A DNA stretch of 37,976 nucleotides from Oscillospiraceae bacterium (GCA_015065215.1 SVQT01000019.1:1-37976); one strand, 5' to 3'; positions 15,887-24,547 are shown, numbered from the stretch's first letter. Notes: generated from the sequence alone by a model not told the origin. Program-made: numbers and translations.

Positions 15887-16711
15887 TCAATGCCTCAAGC
15901 GCACACCATACTGATTTTCTTTAGCGATTTGGAACAGATCTTCTCTATATACGCACTGCTCAAAATCAACAACAATAGTCCGTGCTTTGAGTCCGCACTT
16001 TTGCAAACTTATACCTTGACCCAAAAATCTTTTGTCTAAAGGAACACTCTCATTCTGAGCCAAAAAGCGGATTTCTTTTTCGTCTTTATAAGATTCCTTG
16101 TCTTTTAGAACCAACGGCAATATAGCCAATCGCTTATAATGATAATTGTTTAAACTCTTTATGTTGCCTGCCCCTATACTTGATACCGACTGAAGGACAC
16201 GCAATGTTTCAATAATGTCAACTGTAAAATCGTAATCGTCTTTTTTATCATAAAGAACAGGATAGAAAGAATCGGTATCTAAAATCTCATATTCAACGCA
16301 AAATCCGTTCCCCTTATTTGCATAGATTTCCCACATATAATCTGAATATTCATATGTGAAAGATGCAAGGTTCGCCGTTTGCCTAATGTTTTTAAGAAAT
16401 TCAGTTGCCGAAATCGTCTCCTTTTTGAAAGGTTCTTCGCAAAATTTAACTTCAAATTCTGATTCGTCCGAGAATTTATAGTAAGGCGAACACCAGATTC
16501 TTTCGTTTCTAAAAGTTTCTATTTTTTGTTTATTCAACTTGATACAATCATCAAATGCATAAAACTTATATAAGTATTTTCCCTCCAACAACATATGGCG
16601 AATAACTGCATCTTTTAATCGTTGACTAAAATTGCTTACATCAAAAAGATCAGCGGAAAAGTACTGTTCGTAGAAGTTTTTTATAGTCCAGTTCACGATT
16701 GTTTTCAACAC
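15887..16711 (-). CDS. DUF2971 family protein
   Basis: This is a 274-aa AT-rich gene. Residues 47-54 (LYKFYAFD), 66-80 (TFRNERIWCSPYYKF), 126-141 (MWEIYANKGNGFCVEY) and KDEKEIRFLAQ near 215 follow the DUF2971 pattern (LYKY....l.Lw.s.p..FNDPFD, MW..YA...GfClEY, EkEwR). The family has no agreed biochemical role and is often found in accessory regions. The start is uncertain: GTG 16711 and TTG 16708 both lie very close to the GGGAGG site. It begins 13 nt after the nuclease-like gene and is co-transcribed with it. The pair lies between repeat copies A1 and A2, so it may be a mobile cassette, possibly for defence; that is inference. Confidence 0.8.
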   Translation of the reverse strand: MLKTIVNWTIKNFYEQYFSADLFDVSNFSQRLKDAVIRHMLLEGKYLYKFYAFDDCIKLNKQKIETFRNERIWCSPYYKFSDESEFEVKFCEEPFKKETISATEFLKNIRQTANLASFTYEYSDYMWEIYANKGNGFCVEYEILDTDSFYPVLYDKKDDYDFTVDIIETLRVLQSVSSIGAGNIKSLNNYHYKRLAILPLVLKDKESYKDEKEIRFLAQNESVPLDKRFLGQGISLQKCGLKARTIVVDFEQCVYREDLFQIAKENQYGVRLRH

Positions 16712-16724
16712 CTCCCTTTAGCAA

Positions 16725-18536
16725 TCAAAACTCGGCCAAAAGTCTCTTGGCTTCCCTTTCGTTTAGCACATAGTCTAACTGCATATCCATGGCGCCAATA
16801 ACATTATGGTACTTCTCCCAAGTGAAAATCTTGCTGTCGGTGGTTGTCACACCACTAAAACGTCTCGTATATAAGCAAATCTTATACACAAAACTAGCTT
16901 CATCTATCAAATTGAGAACCGCCACAATTTCAACATTGCCGGCTAGCGCATGAGACTTTTCTAATTTTATTTTTAAGCGGTATGTCTTCTTTGAGAACGG
17001 CAACAATTCAAAATCTTTTTTCCCTGCACGGAAATCATAAAAGGGAGTGCACATCATGTTTGCAGGCTTTTCAACAGAAACACAATCGTCTCCGTCTATG
17101 CGTTCTTTTCCTCCTATAAAAGAATATAGCTGCTCGTTGTGCAATATAGAATATTGGCCCAACCATAACGGAGCAAATTCGGTGTCGTTTTTATTTTCAA
17201 CAGAAAAATCCATTTCAACAAAATCATCAAGGGAAAACTTAACACCTAATATAGTTGCAGACAATCCACTTCTTACTCTTTCTCCTCTTTGACACAAAAA
17301 CGCATAATCAAATACACATTTTGACAAGGGATCTCCGCCCATTTTCTTTGCTTTAGTCATTAAATATTTAGGAGCGCAATAAAAAGTTACCCCATGCGGA
17401 CACTTAAATTTATATCCTGCATCAGATTTCAAGGAGACGAAATATGGCTCTTCCTTGTTGTCTTCCGACCAAAACTCACTAAGCCAACTGTTTGCAACAC
17501 TGTTTTTTACATACGAAAGCGAATACTGGCTTTGAATTAGCACCTTGTTTTTGCTAATATCTCGGGGAGAGATTTTTTCTAACTGTATCTCAGCAACCGA
17601 TTCTATATATGCAAACAACTCATTGATGACATTGGCAAGCGAACCGTTAGAAACGGACTCTTGCATCATTATTTCCAATCCGTTTTTGATTTTGGTTTTA
17701 GGCAACCCTTTTTCTCGCACGCGCACAAAAGTAATTCCCGCGCTCTCGACCGCCTTATTTTTCAATGCATCTTTTTTTGTTTTTGAAGCGTGCCAAAATA
17801 CACCGTCATACTCAATTCCTATATTGAGCTTCGGCAAAAACAAATCCAACTCATATTTTTTGCCGTCAAAAGTAATCAAATGACGGTTGATAACTTCAAT
17901 ATCGTTTTTTGACAAAAAGAAACGAATTGTTTGCTCCGGGAAAGAGGTGCCAGATACGGACCGAAGCAAATATTGTATGGGCATTTTATAACTGTGCGCA
18001 TAACCCTTCCACCAATACTCCTCCTCTGAATCAAGCGGAATATCCTCGGGGGAAACGGTGTTCTTTTCAAAATCCCAATACTCATCAATGATATCAGAAA
18101 GCAGTTCATAGACGCTTGGTTCTTCTTTTGCTTCTCCACCTTTTTTGCACCCACAAGAACGCGCGTTGCCCTTCAAAATTGCATCGTATGTTTTCGTCGT
18201 TTCGTTCCCACAATCGCACCTGCACTTTGCGCATATTTTATTGTTTTCATCTCTAAAAAAAGAAAGCAGGGTGAGATTAAACACTTTGGTGCCAATTTTA
18301 GAAGCAAGGTAAAAAGGGATTTCGGTGGTTGTTCTTTGGTACGTCAAAAACTCCTCGTATGTGCCAAAAAAGAAATTTTCTTTCGACCAAGGATAGCTTG
18401 TATATTTTCTATAGCATTTGCAGGATGGGTTTTGATAAAACAACTCTGCAAATGCATCCAACGAGGGGAAAACATCACTGTCTTTGATTTTATCCCACTC
18501 TTTTAGCAGCTTTGGATTGGTTAAATCGTAAGACAT
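16725..18536 (-). CDS. Zinc-finger protein with Vsr-like PD-(D/E)xK nuclease domain
   Basis: This is a 603-aa AT-rich gene. Residues 102-130 hold CAKCRCDCG...SCGC, the small zinc finger found in many HNH or homing-type endonucleases. A W-rich stretch at 153-180 (YWDFEKNTVSPEDI, YWWKG) resembles the zinc-ribbon repeat of DUF4379. Residues 199-281 look like a very-short-patch-repair type nuclease core: FPEQ (E201), KYELDLFLP (D231), IGIEYDGVFWHA (E242, D244, H249), K256 region, then GITFVRVREKGL. The C-terminal 320 residues match nothing I recognise and may recognise the target. The ATG at 18536 has GGAGG 6 nt upstream. The promoter is supplied by repeat A2. The predicted activity is DNA cleavage; the biological role (defence, selfish spread or repair) is open. 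Confidence 0.8.
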   Translation of the reverse strand: MSYDLTNPKLLKEWDKIKDSDVFPSLDAFAELFYQNPSCKCYRKYTSYPWSKENFFFGTYEEFLTYQRTTTEIPFYLASKIGTKVFNLTLLSFFRDENNKICAKCRCDCGNETTKTYDAILKGNARSCGCKKGGEAKEEPSVYELLSDIIDEYWDFEKNTVSPEDIPLDSEEEYWWKGYAHSYKMPIQYLLRSVSGTSFPEQTIRFFLSKNDIEVINRHLITFDGKKYELDLFLPKLNIGIEYDGVFWHASKTKKDALKNKAVESAGITFVRVREKGLPKTKIKNGLEIMMQESVSNGSLANVINELFAYIESVAEIQLEKISPRDISKNKVLIQSQYSLSYVKNSVANSWLSEFWSEDNKEEPYFVSLKSDAGYKFKCPHGVTFYCAPKYLMTKAKKMGGDPLSKCVFDYAFLCQRGERVRSGLSATILGVKFSLDDFVEMDFSVENKNDTEFAPLWLGQYSILHNEQLYSFIGGKERIDGDDCVSVEKPANMMCTPFYDFRAGKKDFELLPFSKKTYRLKIKLEKSHALAGNVEIVAVLNLIDEASFVYKICLYTRRFSGVTTTDSKIFTWEKYHNVIGAMDMQLDYVLNEREAKRLLAEF

Positions 18537-18593
18537 GCTGCACCTCCGTTTTGATCAATACACAATGTCAAGCATCTTGGCATCATACTTATC

Positions 18594-18850
18594 AATATTA
18601 TAACAAATCAATTCATATTTGCCAAGACCTTACGGAAAAATCGCGGTTTTTCAGACATAATTATTTAACATTTGACAGGGGGCAAAAAAGGGGCAGATTC
18701 TTCACGAAACTTGTGAAAATCTGCCCCCAAAATTATGGTTTTTAAGTTCAATTCCTGCTCGCACGGCGAAAAGTGGCATTTGCATCTTTTTATTTTCACC
18801 CTAAAAAATGGTATGAAAAAACCCAGATGCCTTGTGGCATCTGGGTTTTT
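18594..18850 (-). repeat. Interspersed repeat A, copy 2, with outward promoter and terminator-like hairpins
   Basis: This is the second copy of repeat A in the same orientation as A1. The promoter on the minus strand is TTGGCA-N17-TATAAT (18620-18625 / 18597-18602), reading into the nuclease gene. A hairpin of GGGGCAGATT plus TTCAC with its complement lies at 18690-18727. The GTTCAATTCCTGCTCGCAC box follows near 18746. A 15-bp perfect hairpin, AAAAACCCAGATGCC (18817-18831) with 18836-18850, closes it. Identity to A1 extends from about 18595 to 18800. Confidence 0.8.
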
Positions 18851-18881
18851 GGGGGTTGGCATCCAAATTGGATGCATAACA

Positions 18882-19246
18882 TGGTTGCGGGGGTGAGATT
18901 TTTCATTGCCCTTCCGAAAACATAGTCGTGCGTCGGCGGCGTAACAGGCACGCCTTGCCGCACTCCTTGTTTTCGTTACACGCCCCGAAAAAACGACACA
19001 CCGTGTCCTTTTTTCTGCGCTCACCCACGACCTCCGTTTTTTTCTCACAAACGCTTTGCGTTTGCTTGCCCTGTTGCGGTGCCCGCATCGGCCTGCCCTC
19101 GGCGTCGCTCGGTTGACCTCTGTGACCGCTGCCACTCGCTCGTCTCCCTCCCCCTGCCACCGGCAGCGGTCGGCTCGCTCCCCCATCGAGCTACGCTCGT
19201 CGGTCTCATAACCCGAAGCCGAGCGACGCGAGCCGCGCCCGCGAGC
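18882..19246. repeat. Non-coding GC-rich block with tRNA-fMet-related segments (block B1)
   Basis: This is the main gene-free stretch before the SipW locus. It begins with TGGTTGCGGGGG (18882-18893), identical to the 3' end of the tRNA-fMet gene as read on the plus strand, and stays similar to about 18902. At 19195-19218 GCTCGTCGG.CTCATAACCCG.AG matches the sense tRNA-fMet anticodon arm in opposite orientation, with CAT intact. CCTGTTGCGGTGCCCG (19070-19085) and CTGCCACCGGCAGCG are shared with block B2. Apparent reading frames here are translated repeat and are rejected. Confidence 0.7.
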
Positions 19247-19286
19247 AAAATGAAAAGACCACCCGACTGGGTGGTCTTTTCATTTT
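19247..19286. repeat. Hairpin C, copy 1 (terminator-like)
   Basis: An 18-bp perfect stem (19247-19264 with 19269-19286) is built around GACCACCC-gact-GGGTGGTC with A/T-rich ends. It belongs to the same family as the hairpins at 24680-24723 and 27023-27070. It is followed by GGAGCCAAAATAGAT, the inverse of the TGCATCTATTTTGG junction box. The stretch from 19287 to 19482 holds nothing else I can identify. Confidence 0.75.
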
Positions 19287-19482
19287 GTGTTGTGGAGCCA
19301 AAATAGATACAGCTGCCATTCTGCATATTTCCAATGATAATCGACAGCCGTTTTCCCCTCGCCTTGTAAACACTTGCTGATTCCACACCCATCTTTTGAT
19401 CCAACAAATATATACGCTTGCTCGATCGAAAGAATTTTTTGTCCGATCCTTCACATCAAAGAGTGGGCGAATCTATTTGTTT

Positions 19483-21150
19483 TTACCTTTTGGGGCGGAT
19501 AAGACCGGCAGAGACGAGCTCCTCTCGTGTACGGTGATCGAAGGCCTCGTCCTTGACCGTCAACTGTCTGTCGGAAAGGCCCGCGGCGACGAACAGCTCT
19601 CCAAGAATTTCGGTAGCATATTTTACCCTCCTGCGCGAGGAGATACGCATCAGCATTGGCGTAGCCCGGAACTTCTTGTAGGCCGACACATCGGTTGCGT
19701 GATACTTCGCATTCGCAGTTGCGGGATCCTTGGCAAAAGCAAGCACCAAACAACGCGCCTTGAAGGCGATAACGGCAAAGAGCTTCTTTCCCAGATAGAT
19801 ACGCTCACGCGCCCAGCTACGCGAAACCTTGACGCCAAAGGCGCGTGCAAAGTTTGCGATCTCGCGGTGGAAATTCTTGACCTCGTCATCGGCAAGCGCC
19901 AGACGGGCCTCAAAGCTATAATCGTACTTGGGGCCAAAGTCAAAGGCTTTATCGCCGCCCTCTGCGGGGATTTCAATGTCATCGGCTACATGGGCAGGTT
20001 CCTCAGCAGGGATCTCCACGGCAACAACCTCTTCATCTGCAACAACGGTTGCTTGAGCGGCCGTGCCGTAAAGCGCATCATAGTCGGCAACCTTCAATTC
20101 ATAGATGTAAAGCAGCTGCTGGCTTGTGGGAATGATAAACTGCGTACAAGTCTTGTCGTCGTTTTCATACATCAGCACGGGGGAATTGATGGTGTCGCGG
20201 ATTCCCAGCATCTCCGAGAAGGAGGTAACGCGAAGCACCTGATAGCCGCCCATATCAAAAGGGGTTTGGATCTGCTGGATAAAGGAGCGGTAGGCGGAGA
20301 GCAAGCGCTTGACCTTGATGGAATACGAGATATCGGTGTTGCGCGTCAGCAGAGCCGTCAGAATCAGCGCAAGCAGCAGGACTGCTGCGGTCAACGGGCC
20401 GTAGGTAACGGCGCCGAGATACAGATCGCGGTTGAAATCGTTCTCGCAGGCGAGAATCTTATTGTCGGCGCTCGGCGCGGTCGAGGACATTTCCACGTTG
20501 ACGGTTTTGGTCGTCAGCGGTATGGAGAGCGAAACAACATACTCGTTTTGCGCGTTCTGATGGAATTCGTCACAAAGGCTCAATACCGACACGTGCATTT
20601 TTGCAACAAGAGTGCTTTCTGCATTTGTCAGATTATAGGTCTTGACAAAGCTGTCGGCGATTTCATTGTAGTAGTTGTAGTCAATTGAGACCATCTCGTT
20701 GATGCTCAAATGGCTACCGTTGGCTTGTGTAAGGGTCTGTTTATCCTTGATAGGGAAGGTGGGGTTGTAAAGAGCGCCCTGCGTACTCCTGTCCGTAATA
20801 ACCAGCTGTGTGTCAAGCCAGTAGGAGTACTCATAGCTAACATTTTCGGCCTCGGTCTGAAGCGTATAGTGAAATCTTGCCGTCACGCCGTCAATCAGTG
20901 AGGCAATATAGGATTGCCCTGCAGGCAGCGTGCCGGTGTCGTAGAAGTTGTTGGGCTTCAGGGCAACGGTATAATCTACTTTACCTTCCTCGGTATAGTC
21001 AATGTAAAATGTTTTATCCAAATGGTACAGAGCCACGCCAAAAGAGACCGACGCAAGCGTTACCGCTATCAGCAAAGCAGCCAGCAGGATAAGTACAAAA
21101 CGTCGCCGTTTTCGATAATCAGCTCTTCGTTTCTTTTCTGTTTCTGACAT
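19483..21150 (-). CDS. DUF5305-type membrane protein fused to a cytosolic domain
   Basis: This is a 555-aa protein. Two membrane helices (about 18-41 and 246-269) enclose an extracellular beta-rich domain of the DUF5305 type, the usual partner of SipW-like signal peptidases. After a proline/acidic linker, residues about 425-545 form a domain common in Clostridia: FEARLALADDEVKNFHREI, VSRSW.RERIYLGKKLFAVI, DPATANAKYH..DVS, RRRVKYATEIL. It usually sits in larger cytosolic or membrane proteins and has no known function. The ATG at 21150 lies 8 nt after the signal peptidase stop with GAGG 6 nt upstream, so the genes are coupled. It is likely to assist or sense export and assembly of the TasA-like protein. 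Confidence 0.8.
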   Translation of the reverse strand: MSETEKKRRADYRKRRRFVLILLAALLIAVTLASVSFGVALYHLDKTFYIDYTEEGKVDYTVALKPNNFYDTGTLPAGQSYIASLIDGVTARFHYTLQTEAENVSYEYSYWLDTQLVITDRSTQGALYNPTFPIKDKQTLTQANGSHLSINEMVSIDYNYYNEIADSFVKTYNLTNAESTLVAKMHVSVLSLCDEFHQNAQNEYVVSLSIPLTTKTVNVEMSSTAPSADNKILACENDFNRDLYLGAVTYGPLTAAVLLLALILTALLTRNTDISYSIKVKRLLSAYRSFIQQIQTPFDMGGYQVLRVTSFSEMLGIRDTINSPVLMYENDDKTCTQFIIPTSQQLLYIYELKVADYDALYGTAAQATVVADEEVVAVEIPAEEPAHVADDIEIPAEGGDKAFDFGPKYDYSFEARLALADDEVKNFHREIANFARAFGVKVSRSWARERIYLGKKLFAVIAFKARCLVLAFAKDPATANAKYHATDVSAYKKFRATPMLMRISSRRRVKYATEILGELFVAAGLSDRQLTVKDEAFDHRTREELVSAGLIRPKR

Positions 21151-21158
21151 GATCTACC

Positions 21159-22289
21159 TCATAAACCAAAATCGAATATGCGGCGCATCCAAAGCGATGG
21201 ATAGCCCAAAAATGCAATTTTGAAGTTGGTAATTCCCACGATATCGGCATCTGTGATATAGCCAATATCAAGGGTTGGGTTCGCATCCCCTTTCGTATAG
21301 TAGCGCGTCTGGGCGTTGATGTGCTTGATTTCTACCACGCGGTGGATCACCAGCGAGTGATCGCGCTCAAAAACGATGATATCGCCGGTTTCAACAGCCT
21401 GCCCCTCATAGCGCTCGTAAACAACCATGTCGCCCACGTTCAGCTCTCCCGTCATACTGCCCGTGGCAATGACGATAGAGGAGTAGCGGAATTGGCCGGA
21501 CACCAGCGCGATGATCCCCGCGGCGATCACAAGGGCTGCGATGGCCGCGATCAGCTCGATGCGCTTGGAGTGGGGAGAGGCGGTTGCTTTTTTGACCTGC
21601 TTTTCAAACAACGTACGAAGAAAGAGCAGGACAACGAGAGGAAGCAGAAGGGCAATAAAGGATCGTATCGCATCAGGGATGTCGGAAGCAATCGAAAGAA
21701 AAAACGGGGGAAGAACAAAAAGCAGGCGGTAAACGATGCAGGGAAATGCACCGTAGCGCGCCGACACAAACTGGTAAAGAAAACCTGCGCAGATGGCAGG
21801 CAGCAGGGTAAGGCCAACCACATCCATCACGGCGTTGAAGGTCGAAAGGCCGTTAAGACCGCCCCCCGCGGCAAGCTCGCCAAGCACGCCAAGCACAAAG
21901 GCGAAAACGGCAGGAAGCCGTTTCTCCTGCGACAGGAGGATACGGCGAACGAGCTCGGTTGCTACGATGATCAAGACGGCAGGCAGAATTCCCTGCCAAA
22001 GGCGAGCGGTGCTGAAGCCGGGCGTTTGCACAAAGCCAAAAATAAGGCCCGACAGGAGGGTGAGTGTAAGATAGACCAGCGCAACAACGGCCATGATCAG
22101 CAAAACCGTTTTGCGGTGAATAGAGGGCGCGCGGCGCTTCTTGATAAGCATCAGCGCAGCTATGGCACAAACGGCCAGCCACGCCGCGCTAAGCTGGGGG
22201 CAAAGCGTAGGGGGGAGCAGAACGGCGGGGATCAGCCCCGCCGTAGCAAGCACGGCAAGTATATATAAAATTTTCTTATCGCGTGGCAC
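21159..22289 (-). CDS. SipW-like (ER-type) signal peptidase I with polytopic N-terminal domain
   Basis: This is a 376-aa protein. The C-terminal 130 residues are an S26B signal peptidase: catalytic Ser278 in VIATGSMTGELNVGD, His316 in HSLVIHRVVE (histidine in place of the bacterial lysine, as in SipW and ER enzymes), and YYTKGDANPT at 330. The first 230 residues form about seven hydrophobic helices absent from Bacillus SipW (which is near 190 aa). The start is GTG 22289 with GGGGAGG 7 nt upstream. It lies 64 nt downstream of the TasA-like gene, its likely substrate, and directly precedes the DUF5305 gene. It should cleave the special signal peptides at 22354-22980 and 23174-24547. Confidence 0.9.
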   Translation of the reverse strand: MPRDKKILYILAVLATAGLIPAVLLPPTLCPQLSAAWLAVCAIAALMLIKKRRAPSIHRKTVLLIMAVVALVYLTLTLLSGLIFGFVQTPGFSTARLWQGILPAVLIIVATELVRRILLSQEKRLPAVFAFVLGVLGELAAGGGLNGLSTFNAVMDVVGLTLLPAICAGFLYQFVSARYGAFPCIVYRLLFVLPPFFLSIASDIPDAIRSFIALLLPLVVLLFLRTLFEKQVKKATASPHSKRIELIAAIAALVIAAGIIALVSGQFRYSSIVIATGSMTGELNVGDMVVYERYEGQAVETGDIIVFERDHSLVIHRVVEIKHINAQTRYYTKGDANPTLDIGYITDADIVGITNFKIAFLGYPSLWMRRIFDFGL

Positions 22290-22353
22290 GGCGGAACCTC
22301 CCCTCTCGTGGTATCAATACAATCGCTCAACAATCAAGCGCAAGGGGGTGTGA

Positions 22354-22980
22354 TCAGTGCTCGATCGCGTTTGCGGTGTAGGTAATCGTGAAGTTGGCAG
22401 CGTGACTGACGGTGGAGTCAATAACCGACTTGATCAGCTCAACGGTAACGACCAGGTACACAGAGTACTGAGGGGGCAGGTCGGTCACGGACTGGCCGTC
22501 AGCAGCGATGGTAATCTCGTGATCGTCGTCACTCAGATCATCGTTGGCATCGCCCTCTACAAACTCGAAGGTAACGGTGTAGTAGTCGCCGGGGTTGGTG
22601 AAGGCATCGTTTGCGCCCCTGATCTGGAAGCTGGGGTTGACCAGCTCTGCGTGTACAGCGTTGAGAACGGTTTCCTTGTTCTGGATCTTGAACTTGGCAA
22701 CGGCCTTGTCGCCTACATTCTGCATATTGTTGGTTGCCATCGAAACCGTGAGGGCCTCGTCGTTTCCAACATCATCAAGCAGCGTTGCGATCGAGCATTG
22801 GTTGTTCTCGACGGTGCTGTCGATCTCTGCCCCAATAAACCAAACCTGAAGGTTCGTTCTGGCTCCCGCGTGCAGGGTACCGCTGACGGAAAGCTCTCTG
22901 GTAAGCGCTGCGTAACCGATACCCACGATCATGCACGCGCAAAGCAGGAAGGCGACGATTGCAATTCTTCTGGATTTCAT
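22354..22980 (-). CDS. TasA/camelysin-like SipW-dependent surface protein
   Basis: This is a 208-aa protein. The N-terminus MKSRRIAIVAFLLCACMIVG, then GIGYAALTRELSVSGTLHA, is a SipW-cognate signal peptide, with cleavage expected after about residue 25. The mature part is a beta-rich domain (NVGDKAVAKFKIQNKE, GDYYTVTFEFVEGD, YSVYLVVTVELIKSV, HAANFTITYTA) of the TasA/camelysin kind. These proteins form extracellular fibres or are cell-surface proteins. The ATG at 22980 has AAAGGAG 9 nt upstream. It is the first gene of the operon with the signal peptidase and DUF5305 protein, read from a consensus promoter. Fibre formation here is inference. Confidence 0.87.
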   Translation of the reverse strand: MKSRRIAIVAFLLCACMIVGIGYAALTRELSVSGTLHAGARTNLQVWFIGAEIDSTVENNQCSIATLLDDVGNDEALTVSMATNNMQNVGDKAVAKFKIQNKETVLNAVHAELVNPSFQIRGANDAFTNPGDYYTVTFEFVEGDANDDLSDDDHEITIAADGQSVTDLPPQYSVYLVVTVELIKSVIDSTVSHAANFTITYTANAIEH

Positions 22981-23038
22981 AAGATTTTTCTCCTTTACAT
23001 TTTTGTATAGAGGAAGAGATATTGCCTCTATTACCTTC

Positions 23039-23067
23039 ATTATACAACTCAGTTTGAAAATTGTCAA
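23039..23067 (-). promoter_or_regulatory. Promoter of the TasA/SipW operon
   Basis: On the minus strand a perfect TTGACA (23062-23067), 17 bp of spacer and a perfect TATAAT (23039-23044) are present, followed by a 58-nt leader. Confidence 0.88.
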
Positions 23068-23103
23068 TACTGAAATTATCTATGGGGCAACCACTTGTCG
23101 GTA

Positions 23104-23132
23104 TTGACAGGCAAAGCGAAAAATGATATGAT
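23104..23132 (+). promoter_or_regulatory. Promoter of the divergent SipW-substrate gene
   Basis: A perfect TTGACA (23104-23109), 17 bp and TATGAT (23127-23132) are present. The two divergent -35 boxes are only 36 bp apart, so the two promoters may be controlled together. Confidence 0.85.
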
Positions 23133-23173
23133 AAAAATAGCCCATACACCAGGTGATGAAAGGAGGCTCGGCC

Positions 23174-24547
23174 ATGAAGAAAATAGCTTTTGTACTGCTC
23201 TTTCTTTTTTTCTTTGCGCTTATTACTGTCGGCTACGCCACCCTTTCTCAAGAATTTCACGTGCAGGGCACGTCCTATGCCGCCCCACCCCCCAAGGGCA
23301 TTTTTATTGTGGGTGTAGAGGTCATAGATAGCCAAAACGTCACCGATGTCGACAGCGGATATACCCCTCCCACCAACCTCCGTTCGAGCGTTAGTGCCAC
23401 CGCGGGTGGTAGTATCACCTACAAGATCACAGTGGAAAACAACAGCGACTTGACCTATTGGTTTCGCGAGATCCTGTACCTTGACGACCTACAGAATATG
23501 GACAACTCGCTTCTGGGCGCCAACAACGGCATCCAGATCGTTGTGAAGGACAAGATTGCCGATACCACAGTAACCTTTAATAATGAGGACTGGGTGCCAC
23601 CCCACACCACCCGTGACTTCTACGCCATTTACAGCTTTGGCTCTGCCGCGGCAGGCACCACCGTTACCACGCTTGTCAATTTCAGCTTCGGTGGCAGAAT
23701 CGCCTCGTACGGTGATGAAATTCTTTCCATACTCAACGATCCCGAAAAGTACGCCGTTCTTTCAGACGCGTTTGATGAAGCTTATATCAGCGATCACTCC
23801 ACCATTATTGGCAATATCGGTGCAGACGTGGGGCTGTTTGATACACTTCTTGGCCCTGACCTGAAGCTGGACGGCAATCCCGTCAAGATCATGATCGAAC
23901 GAAGCAATATGGACGGAAAAGCCACGGGTGACAGTTATGCATCGGGTGGGCCGTCCGGCTGTGAATATACCATATATGTCACTACCGAGGACCTATCGGG
24001 CAACACCACCGTCTACGCCGTTTCCTACACCAGGGAAGCAAATGGAGAATGGAGGCAGATCGGCGAGCTTTATGAGGGAACGACCCCGCTTGGCACCTAT
24101 GTCGACAGCACAGGGGAGGCCTATGTCTCCTTCGACCCCGATAAGTGGGAAGCGGTACCGAAAACTTATATCGTCTTTACCTATAAAGGCAATTCCGTCA
24201 CCTATAAAGTGAATGAAAAATATGGCAACTCGTACCAACAGCAGTTTAAGCTGGAAGACCTGATGTCGATGCAGGATCAGGAGCTTTATAACCAGCTCAA
24301 CAATCACCAGATCCTCAAAGACGCATACCAGATTCTTTTCAAGGACCATGTTGGCTCCAACGCAACCGAAATTCTACTTTTGCGCGATGCGTACGAGGAT
24401 GCGCTTCGTTTCTATGAAATGCGAAATCAGGGTCAGGAATTCTCGCTGAGCAATACGGCCACCCGTGCTGAGCTCCTCTCCACCGTCGAGGCGCTGGCAA
24501 AGGCCATGGACTACTATCTCCAGGTGCACGACACCGATCACCAATAA
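23174..24547 (+). CDS. Second SipW-type surface protein, large
   Basis: This is a 457-aa protein. The ATG at 23174 has AAAGGAGG 7 nt upstream; an earlier in-frame ATG at 23153 lacks a site. The signal peptide (KKIAFVLLFLFFFALITVGY, then ATLSQEFHVQGTSYA) has the same ATL/ALT...V.GT signature as the TasA-like protein, so it is probably processed by the same peptidase. Residues 45-195 are a beta domain with a conserved-repeat-like strand (SATAGGSITYKITVENNSDL). Later residues hold a second beta domain, and the last 110 residues are helical with EDLMSMQDQELYNQLNNHQI and a tail DTDHQ. There is no anchor motif. It could be a minor fibre subunit or cap; that is inference. A strong terminator follows. 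Confidence 0.85.
   Translation: MKKIAFVLLFLFFFALITVGYATLSQEFHVQGTSYAAPPPKGIFIVGVEVIDSQNVTDVDSGYTPPTNLRSSVSATAGGSITYKITVENNSDLTYWFREILYLDDLQNMDNSLLGANNGIQIVVKDKIADTTVTFNNEDWVPPHTTRDFYAIYSFGSAAAGTTVTTLVNFSFGGRIASYGDEILSILNDPEKYAVLSDAFDEAYISDHSTIIGNIGADVGLFDTLLGPDLKLDGNPVKIMIERSNMDGKATGDSYASGGPSGCEYTIYVTTEDLSGNTTVYAVSYTREANGEWRQIGELYEGTTPLGTYVDSTGEAYVSFDPDKWEAVPKTYIVFTYKGNSVTYKVNEKYGNSYQQQFKLEDLMSMQDQELYNQLNNHQILKDAYQILFKDHVGSNATEILLLRDAYEDALRFYEMRNQGQEFSLSNTATRAELLSTVEALAKAMDYYLQVHDTDHQ

Noticed and set aside
18665..19407. Several overlapping frames in the GC-rich block after repeat A2
   Set aside because: They translate hairpins and tRNA-related repeats, have no ribosome sites and no protein-like composition.
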